From positions 1 to 64,000 of the forward strand of contig DGQM01000015.1 in NCBI GenBank assembly GCA_002389765.1: a stretch of DNA of 64,000 bases, in the 5' to 3' direction. The position numbers and the translations under genes are program-made. Source of the stretch: Bacteroidetes bacterium UBA4414. Lineage in GTDB: Bacteria > Bacteroidota > Bacteroidia > Chitinophagales > Chitinophagaceae. The notes below the pieces were generated by a model that made no database searches, was not told where the DNA came from, and saw only the letters and a program-made list of their open reading frames with translations. Of the stretch, positions 58,181-64,000 are shown piece after piece (position 1 is the stretch's first letter; every line of letters begins with the position of its first letter).

Positions 58181-58903
58181 TTACCAGCCGCTTGCCAGTA
58201 CATCGGCAATGTGCATAGTTTGTATCGGGAGGTTATTCTTCTCGATATAGCCCTGCACATGCATCATACAAGATACATCGGTTGTTATCATGTATTTGGC
58301 GCCTGTTTCCAGTGCGCTTTGTACTTTGGTTTGTGCCATACCCAGTGATATGGCTTCGTATTTAACAGCAAATGTACCACCGAAACCACAGCAGGTTTCA
58401 CATTCCTTCATCTCAACCATCTCAAGGCCACGTACGTTGCGTAGCAACTGGCGCGGGCCTTGCTTGATGCCGCATTCGCGCAGGGCACCGCATGCATCGT
58501 GATAGGTAGCTTTGCCTTCCAGCGCTGCGCCTACATCTTCTATTTTCAATACCTGTGTCAGAAACTCCGTAAACTCGAACATATTGCTGCGCACTTTATT
58601 GCTCAGCAGGTGCTCAGCACTGTTCTCCAGCATCTTGTCGTAGTAGTTGCGAACAAAGCCCGTACAAGACCCACTAGGGCCTACTATATAACCCTCGCCC
58701 TCAAAATCGTGCAGAAACTTTTTGGCTACCGCCTTGGTATCGTCCCAATAACCGGCATTGAAAGCAGGCTGTCCGCAGCAGGTTTGTTTGGTATTATAAG
58801 AAACTTCGCAACCAAGCTTTTCCAATACTTTCACCATGTTCATGCCCGTTTGCGGGTATAGCTGATCTACAAAGCAAGGTATGAAGAGTTGTACTTTAGT
58901 CAT
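58181..58903 (-). CDS. lutA: LutA/YkgE-like Fe-S protein (CCG domain)
   Basis: 240 aa with two cysteine-rich CCG domains: TCCGQPAFNAGYWD near residue 42 and CETCCGFGGTFAVKYE near 165. In Bacillus LutABC oxidises L-lactate; LutA is the iron-sulfur subunit related to heterodisulfide reductase. LutB and LutC are not in this window, so the pathway assignment rests on family similarity. It lies 36 bases after ribH in the same direction. Confidence 0.9.
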   Translation of the reverse strand: MTKVQLFIPCFVDQLYPQTGMNMVKVLEKLGCEVSYNTKQTCCGQPAFNAGYWDDTKAVAKKFLHDFEGEGYIVGPSGSCTGFVRNYYDKMLENSAEHLLSNKVRSNMFEFTEFLTQVLKIEDVGAALEGKATYHDACGALRECGIKQGPRQLLRNVRGLEMVEMKECETCCGFGGTFAVKYEAISLGMAQTKVQSALETGAKYMITTDVSCMMHVQGYIEKNNLPIQTMHIADVLASGW

Positions 58904-58939
58904 TGTAATCTGTTCTTTTCAGGAATCGTGAAGTTATAA

Positions 58940-59452
58940 TCAGTTATCGGCGTTGGCAAGCATACGGCTGTTCTTAATCATCTTAAGCGCAGTAATGGCA
59001 GCCTCTTCGCCTTTGTGCCCGTGCGGGCCGCCAAGTCTTTCCCATGCCTGTTGTTCGTTATCCAGCGTCAGAACACCAAATATGGTAGGGATGGGCAATT
59101 CAAGATTCAGCTGTGTAAGCCCTTCTGTAACTGCCTTGCACACATACTCAAAGTGTGGTGTACCACCACGTATCACTGTGCCAAAAGCTATGATGGCTTC
59201 AGGTGCATTGGGGTTCAGTACGCTTGTTTCCCATATTTGCTTGCATGCAAATGGTAGTTCAAATGCACCTGGTACTGCCAGTTCATGTGTCAGTACTGCA
59301 TTGTATTGAGCCAATATTTTATTACAGCCGTTCCTCAGTTCTGTAATTATCTTTTCGTTCCACTCTGTATATACTACAGCTACTTTTGCTCCTGCAAGCG
59401 ATTGCAGTGCAGAAGTATCGAGTAATGATGCGCTATGTGCCGATTGTGCCAT
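58940..59452 (-). CDS. ribH: 6,7-dimethyl-8-ribityllumazine synthase
   Basis: 170 aa. It catalyses the penultimate step of riboflavin synthesis. Key segments: VVYTEWNEKII near the start (substrate-stacking aromatic), VPGAFELPFA, GTVIRGGTPHFEYVC with catalytic His, and IPTIFGVLTLDNEQQA. The C-terminal GHKGEEAAITAL is typical. In many Bacteroidota the order is ribH, TPR gene, and recF across a short distance, as here. Confidence 0.96.
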   Translation of the reverse strand: MAQSAHSASLLDTSALQSLAGAKVAVVYTEWNEKIITELRNGCNKILAQYNAVLTHELAVPGAFELPFACKQIWETSVLNPNAPEAIIAFGTVIRGGTPHFEYVCKAVTEGLTQLNLELPIPTIFGVLTLDNEQQAWERLGGPHGHKGEEAAITALKMIKNSRMLANADN

Positions 59453-59459
59453 AAAAGAA

Positions 59460-59498
59460 AAATCCCCTTTTCGCCGTCAAAGGTAAAAAGGGGATTTT
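59460..59498 (-). terminator. Terminator of the TPR-protein gene
   Basis: Stem aaatcccctttt with aaaaggggattt around a 15-nt loop, T-runs on both strands. It separates the TPR gene from ribH on the minus strand. Confidence 0.75.
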
Positions 59499-59516
59499 AA
59501 ATAAACTGATGAAATA

Positions 59517-60212
59517 TTAATTCAGGTCACCCATCATGCCGAGGTATTTCTCAACATCGCGTGCTTGTTCGCTCTGCGGGAAATCGTTCTTGATAGTTTC
59601 GTAGTATTTTTTTGCTTCGTCTTTTTTGTTGTTCAGCTCGCAAACAGTAGCAAGGCGGTACAGGTACAGCGGTGTCAGCAAATTATCGTCTTTGTTGCCG
59701 ATAGCTTCTTTGTACGCATCCATAGCTTTGCTTGCATTGTTGTTTTCCATGTAAGCATCGCCCAGCGCGCCGGCAGCAGCATATTTTACCATTGTGCCTT
59801 TTGCATCAAAATCTTCCAGGTATTTGATGGCGTTTTTGAAATCGCCTTTCTGCAAATAACAGATACCTGCGTAGTAGTTGCAAAGGTTAGCAGCTTTAGT
59901 GCCACTGTATTTCTTCATTACTTTCAGGAAACCCTGATGCTGCCCGTCACCGTTCAGTGCTTTGTCTACAGAGTCGGCCTCAAAGTAGCGCTGTGCAAAA
60001 GCCATAGCAGTAGAAGCTTTTTCTTCGCGAGGGCCTGCGTACAGTTGGCTGTATGCAAAATAACCTACAACAGCAGCCAGTACTACTGTTACGATTGTAT
60101 TGATGCGCTTTTTGTTGTTTTCATATTTTACCATCAGGTTGTCAAGCACCTTCACTTCTTCAAAGTCAGTTACTTGTTCTGTACCCGGAGTATTTCTAGC
60201 TGAGTTTGCCAT
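59517..60212 (-). CDS. Membrane-anchored tetratricopeptide repeat protein
   Basis: 231 aa. A cytosolic N-terminal helix, a membrane segment (RINTIVTVVLAAVVGYFAYSQ) at ~37-55, and TPR units from ~95 (AANLCNYYAGICYLQKGDF, AAAGALGDAYMENNNASKAM, YRLATVCELNNKKDEAKKY). It is YfgM-like in layout and probably acts as an envelope scaffold. The conserved place between ribH and recF/pdhA is seen in related genomes. Confidence 0.88.
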   Translation of the reverse strand: MANSARNTPGTEQVTDFEEVKVLDNLMVKYENNKKRINTIVTVVLAAVVGYFAYSQLYAGPREEKASTAMAFAQRYFEADSVDKALNGDGQHQGFLKVMKKYSGTKAANLCNYYAGICYLQKGDFKNAIKYLEDFDAKGTMVKYAAAGALGDAYMENNNASKAMDAYKEAIGNKDDNLLTPLYLYRLATVCELNNKKDEAKKYYETIKNDFPQSEQARDVEKYLGMMGDLN

Positions 60213-60260
60213 TTAAAAATTGATAATTTATAAAATTCTATAAGTGGTTTTAGTAAGATA

Positions 60261-61253
60261 CTAGTCCGTAATATAAGGATAGTTTTCGTCTGTATAGATG
60301 TCTTTGTACACTTCGCTGTCATCCGGCCACGGGCTTTCTTCCGCAAAACGCACACTTTCTTCTACCTGTTCTTTTATTTTATCGTTTATCTGTTCAATCT
60401 CTGCTTCTGTAGCCCAGTTATTATCCATAATGGTCTTCAGTACCTGATTGATAGGATCTTTTTCTTTATACTCCTCCAGTTCTTCCTTCGTACGGTATTT
60501 CGCAGGGTCGCTCATAGAGTGGCCGCGATAACGATACGTTTTGATTTCGAGGAAAGTAGGGCCGCCTTTTTCGCGTGCACGCCTTACAGCGCGTTCCATA
60601 GCTTTGTGTACCTCTTCGCAGCTCATACCATCTACGCTATCGCCCGGCATATCGTATGCATCGGCAAGGCGGTAGATGTCCAGTGTTTTAGATGTACGCT
60701 CTATAGAAGTGCCCATTGCGTAGTAGTTGTTTTCGCAAACAAACACTACCGGCAGGTTCCACAGCATAGCCATGTTGAACGTTTCGTGCAACAAACCCTG
60801 ACGCGCAGCTCCATCGCCAAAGTAGCAGATAGTAACCCTGTCGTTGTTGTTGTACATATCTGCAAATGCAATACCTGCACCCAAGCCTATCTGGCCGCCA
60901 ACAATACCGTGGCCACCAAAGAAGCGCTTTTCTTTGCTGAAGAAGTGCATACTACCACCTTTACCTTTTGTACAGCCGGTAGCTTTACCGTAAAGCTCTG
61001 CCATACATTCGTTAGGTGTCATGCCCTTTGCTATAGCCAAACCGTGGTCGCGGTAGGCAGTAATCATATTATCGTCGTCGCGAATTGCAGTCATGGTACC
61101 TGCAGCTACAGCTTCCTGACCTATGTACAGGTGACAGAAGCCGCGTATTTTCTGCATACCGTATAGCTGGCCGGTCTTTTCTTCAAAGCGGCGGAGCAAC
61201 AGCATGATTTCGTACCAGTATAGATATGTTTCTTTTCCGAAAGTAGTCTGCAC
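60261..61253 (-). CDS. pdhA: Pyruvate dehydrogenase E1 component, alpha subunit
   Basis: 330 aa. The thiamine diphosphate motif starts at CYFGDGAARQGLLHETFNMA and ends with CENNYYAMGT. The phosphorylation-loop region YRYRGHSMSDPAKYR is typical of alpha subunits. It decarboxylates pyruvate and acetylates the lipoyl group of E2 (gene at 49702). E1-beta is not adjacent. The start is 51 bases from the recF frame on the opposite strand. Confidence 0.95.
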   Translation of the reverse strand: MQTTFGKETYLYWYEIMLLLRRFEEKTGQLYGMQKIRGFCHLYIGQEAVAAGTMTAIRDDDNMITAYRDHGLAIAKGMTPNECMAELYGKATGCTKGKGGSMHFFSKEKRFFGGHGIVGGQIGLGAGIAFADMYNNNDRVTICYFGDGAARQGLLHETFNMAMLWNLPVVFVCENNYYAMGTSIERTSKTLDIYRLADAYDMPGDSVDGMSCEEVHKAMERAVRRAREKGGPTFLEIKTYRYRGHSMSDPAKYRTKEELEEYKEKDPINQVLKTIMDNNWATEAEIEQINDKIKEQVEESVRFAEESPWPDDSEVYKDIYTDENYPYITD

Positions 61254-61304
61254 TGTTTTTATAAATTTGTGCGAAAATATAAAAACTTTCGTTGGTTTTT
61301 TCGC

Positions 61305-62369
61305 TTGAGCTCAATTAAGAAGATAACATTAGTACAATTTCGCAACTATTCGTCTCAAACCTTCCGTTTTGATGCGGGGGTAACCTGTATTACAGGCCCT
61401 AACGGTAGTGGAAAAACCAACCTTTTAGATGGGGTGTACTACCTGTGCTATACCAAGAGCTATTTTACAGCCTATCAGCAGAATTGTGTAAAACTGGGGC
61501 TGGATGGCTTTCGTGTAGAGGGCGAATTTGAGAATGAGGTGATAGCCTGTAAGTGGCAACAGGGCAAAAAAGAGCTGAAAGCCAATGGGGTAGAGTACGA
61601 AAAGCCTACAGACCATATTGGCAAATATGCAGCCGTGATGGTAGCGCCCGATGATCTTGAGCTGATAAATGATGGCAGCGAGCCCCGCCGTAAATGGGTA
61701 GACGGCATCCTGAGCCAGACCGACAAGGGCTATCTGGAATGCCTGATGCGCTATCAGCGCGTATTGCAACAGCGCAATGCCTGGCTGAAGCTGCATGGTA
61801 ATACCGCTAACCCAAACTATGTAGAACTGGAATACTACGATGCACAGCTAGCCGCCGATGGTACATATATATACGGTAAACGTAAAGCGTTTGTGCAGGA
61901 ATTTCTGCCCTACCTGCAGGCATATTACGCACAATTGACGGATGGCAAAGAGGTGGTAAGCATCGACTACCAGAGTGATATGCATCAACAAGCATTGAGT
62001 GTATGGCTGCAACAAAGCCTGCAACACGATATGCGCTTGCAACGCACACTACGAGGTATACACAAAGACGATTTATTGTTTGTACTCAACGATACACCCG
62101 TAAAAGGTTTCGGCTCGCAAGGGCAGAAGAAGAGCTTTTTGTTTGCGCTGAAGCTGGCGCAGTATAAATACCTGAGTGGTGTGTTGGGTTTTAAACCGAT
62201 ACTATTGCTGGATGATGTTTTTGAAAAGCTGGACCAGCAGCGCATGGAGGCTTTGCTACGCATCATTCGCGGAGTAGACTTCGGACAGGTGATATTGACA
62301 GACACACATGAAGAGAGGGTGAAAAAAGCCTTTGGAGATGATGCCGTAATAGGTGTTATCCAGCTGTAA
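61305..62369 (+). CDS. recF: DNA replication and repair protein RecF
   Basis: 354 aa from TTG 61305 (SIKKITLVQFRNY); a GTG at 61269 gives a longer basic N-terminus unlike the family. Walker A GPNGSGKTNLLDG, the signature and Walker B region GSQGQKKSFLFALKLAQ and ILLLDDVFEKLD. It loads RecA at gaps with RecO and RecR. It is divergent from pdhA, and the promoter must lie in the short 50-base gap. Confidence 0.93.
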   Translation: MSSIKKITLVQFRNYSSQTFRFDAGVTCITGPNGSGKTNLLDGVYYLCYTKSYFTAYQQNCVKLGLDGFRVEGEFENEVIACKWQQGKKELKANGVEYEKPTDHIGKYAAVMVAPDDLELINDGSEPRRKWVDGILSQTDKGYLECLMRYQRVLQQRNAWLKLHGNTANPNYVELEYYDAQLAADGTYIYGKRKAFVQEFLPYLQAYYAQLTDGKEVVSIDYQSDMHQQALSVWLQQSLQHDMRLQRTLRGIHKDDLLFVLNDTPVKGFGSQGQKKSFLFALKLAQYKYLSGVLGFKPILLLDDVFEKLDQQRMEALLRIIRGVDFGQVILTDTHEERVKKAFGDDAVIGVIQL

Positions 62370-62502
62370 TGAGCCTTGTATGTGGCTCTTCATCAAACGG
62401 GAGCGAAAGTTTTAGCATTATAACAAAACCTTAATGCCTGCTTATTTGTTGTATTTCAGTACTATACATTTTGCCACTACAGGGTATGGTATAATTTATT
62501 TA

Positions 62503-62540
62503 TTTGTTGCACGAAAAATAATCTGCATTCATTACCTTTG
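62503..62540 (+). promoter_or_regulatory. Promoter of the citrate synthase gene
   Basis: TTTG (62503-62506) or TTG (62507-62509) and TACCTTTG (62533-62540). The -7 element is a full match; the spacing of 23-26 nt is longer than usual. Confidence 0.5.
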
Positions 62541-62579
62541 GTGGCGTCAAAAAAAACAGGATATACAGTTTAACAACAT

Positions 62580-63899
62580 ATGGGTTACGTAAAAGATAAG
62601 TTCAAAGCGGTTGCCGACGAACAAGCGAAAGAAATCAAGACTATCATTGCAGAGCATGGTGAAATGGTATTGGATAAGGTTACAATAGCACAAGCATACC
62701 AAGGTATGCGTGGTATTCCGGGCCTTATTACAGAAACTTCATTGCTGGATGCTAACGAAGGTATCCGTTTCCGTGGCTATTCTATTCCTGAACTGAGGGA
62801 GAAACTGCCACATGCAGAAGGTGGTAGTGAACCACTGCCGGAAGGTTTGTTTTACCTGATGTTGACAGGCGAAGTGCCGACACAGGAAGATACGGAACAC
62901 ATCTCTGCAACATGGGCTCGCCGTTCGCACGTGCCAAATCACGTTTTCGCTACTATCGAAGCACTGCCTGTATCTACGCATCCGATGACGCAATTCTCTA
63001 TTGCGGTACTGGCACTGCAAACAGAATCTAAATTTGCTAAAGCATATGAAGAAGGCATCAGCAAGAAAGAATACTGGGATTATGTGTATGAAGATACAAT
63101 GACTCTTATTGCACGCCTGCCACGTATAGCTGCATATATCTATCGCCGCAAATACAAAAACGGTGAACACATTCAGCCTGATGGTATGCTGGACTGGAGT
63201 GCAAACTTTGCACACATGCTGGGCTTTGACGACCAGAGCTTTGCAGAACTGATGCGTTTGTACCTGACTATCCACAGCGACCATGAAGGCGGTAACGTAT
63301 CTGCGCATGCTACGCACTTGGTAGGTAGCGCACTGAGCGATCCTTACTTGTCTTTTGCGGCTGGTATGACAGGTCTTGCTGGTCCGCTGCACGGTTTGGC
63401 AAATCAGGAAGTAATCCGTTGGATAGAAGAACTGCAGGAAAATCTGGGTACGCTGGAACCAACGAAAGAACAAATAGCACAATACATAAAAGATACACTG
63501 GCTGCGGGTAAAGTAGTACCGGGTTATGGCCACGCAGTACTGCGTAAAACAGACCCACGCTTCACAGCGCAGATGGAGTTTGCAAAAACACATTGCCCTG
63601 ACAACCCTACAGTAAAAACTGTATGGAATGTGTATGAAGTAGCACCTCCGATACTGGAAAGCACAGGTAAAATCAAAAACCCATGGCCTAACGTAGATGC
63701 GCACTCAGGTGCATTGCTGAAACACTACGGCTTGGTGGAAGAAGATTTCTACACTGTACTGTTTGGCGTTAGTCGCGCACTTGGTGTACTGGCAAGCCTT
63801 TGTTGGGACAGGGCACTGGGCTTCCCGATAGAACGTCCGAAGTCTATGACAACTGAATGGGTTCAGAAATTCATCGCTAAGAGCCAGGCAACGGCTTAG
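62580..63899 (+). CDS. Citrate synthase, eukaryotic (mitochondrial)-like type
   Basis: 439 aa. It condenses acetyl-CoA and oxaloacetate. The active-site regions are LTIHSDHEGGNVSAHATHLV (first His), GLAGPLHGLANQEV (second His) and GYGHAVLRKTDPR with the final catalytic Asp nearby. LVGSALSDPYLSFAAGMTGL and the long N-terminal domain follow mitochondrial enzymes far more closely than E. coli GltA, so it should be the dimeric type without NADH inhibition, which is inference. A terminator follows. Confidence 0.95.
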   Translation: MGYVKDKFKAVADEQAKEIKTIIAEHGEMVLDKVTIAQAYQGMRGIPGLITETSLLDANEGIRFRGYSIPELREKLPHAEGGSEPLPEGLFYLMLTGEVPTQEDTEHISATWARRSHVPNHVFATIEALPVSTHPMTQFSIAVLALQTESKFAKAYEEGISKKEYWDYVYEDTMTLIARLPRIAAYIYRRKYKNGEHIQPDGMLDWSANFAHMLGFDDQSFAELMRLYLTIHSDHEGGNVSAHATHLVGSALSDPYLSFAAGMTGLAGPLHGLANQEVIRWIEELQENLGTLEPTKEQIAQYIKDTLAAGKVVPGYGHAVLRKTDPRFTAQMEFAKTHCPDNPTVKTVWNVYEVAPPILESTGKIKNPWPNVDAHSGALLKHYGLVEEDFYTVLFGVSRALGVLASLCWDRALGFPIERPKSMTTEWVQKFIAKSQATA

Positions 63900-63957
63900 T
63901 TTAGTAAAAAGTAGTTAGTATAAAGTAGAAAGCACATTTTGTACAGGTACATATTGA

Positions 63958-63986
63958 AAGCAGACAGTGTTAACTGTCTGCTTTTT
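63958..63986 (+). terminator. Terminator of the citrate synthase gene
   Basis: A 12-bp stem (aagcagacagt with its complement) around gtta, followed by ttttt. Confidence 0.85.
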
Positions 63987-64000
63987 GTTTATAGTATTTT

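Noticed and set aside
61269..61304. GTG start for recF at 61269
   Set aside because: It would add a basic, aromatic N-terminus not found in RecF and leave almost no promoter space with divergent pdhA.

Overview
The window is a piece of a Bacteroidota chromosome, most likely Chitinophagaceae or a close relative. This rests on proteins with type IX secretion (T9SS) C-terminal sorting domains, PorT-like outer-membrane barrels, type-B L31, a GbsR-type regulator, almost no Shine-Dalgarno sequences, and promoters of the TTTG/TTG - about 19-21 nt - TAnnTTTG type. Genus and species cannot be fixed from the sequence alone.

Layout. 1-8788 is host: the end of a T9SS cargo protein, a tripartite RND efflux operon (adaptor, pump, outer-membrane channel), a Crp/Fnr-like regulator and two DUF proteins (DUF4386, DUF1801). 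8842-8913 is tRNA-Arg(CCG). 8991-30119 is a 21.1-kb integrated element bounded by a 17-bp direct repeat, with the right copy forming the 3' end of tRNA-Glu(UUC). 30257-64000 is again host: triosephosphate isomerase, a GlmU-like protein, L31, envelope proteins (three PorT-like barrels, an MCE/MlaD protein), an RNA-binding protein, repair genes, T9SS proteins, dnaX, pyruvate dehydrogenase E2 and E1-alpha, L25, PRPP synthetase, a GbsR regulon, ribH, recF and a eukaryotic-type citrate synthase.

The element is the main discovery candidate. It is organised like a temperate virus. At the left, transcribed leftward, are a repressor followed by two small lipoproteins. A divergent early operon carries about ten small unknown genes, a HUH rolling-circle initiator with a Rep_1-type Cys/Arg motif, a D12-class adenine methylase and an SSB. 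It ends in a terminator. Next comes a lone 191-aa beta-rich protein with its own promoter region and its own strong terminator (capsid candidate). Then follows a tightly packed late operon of about 20 mostly tiny genes: more than ten have one or two transmembrane segments, one is a second beta-rich protein, one is a spike-like protein with a signal peptide, and others are a peptidoglycan-binding protein, a lytic transglycosylase and a histone-H1-like basic protein. A last rightward operon holds a possible winged-helix protein and a P-loop ATPase of FtsK/HerA (A32/Zot-like) type. A tyrosine recombinase is transcribed toward the element from the tRNA end.

There is no terminase, portal, tail, relaxase, type IV secretion or DNA polymerase gene. 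The best reading is an integrated tailless, membrane-containing virus that replicates by rolling circle. An extruded, inovirus-like particle is the main alternative. Five small membrane-protein genes in the element (37-48 aa) are annotated here from direct reading of the sequence.
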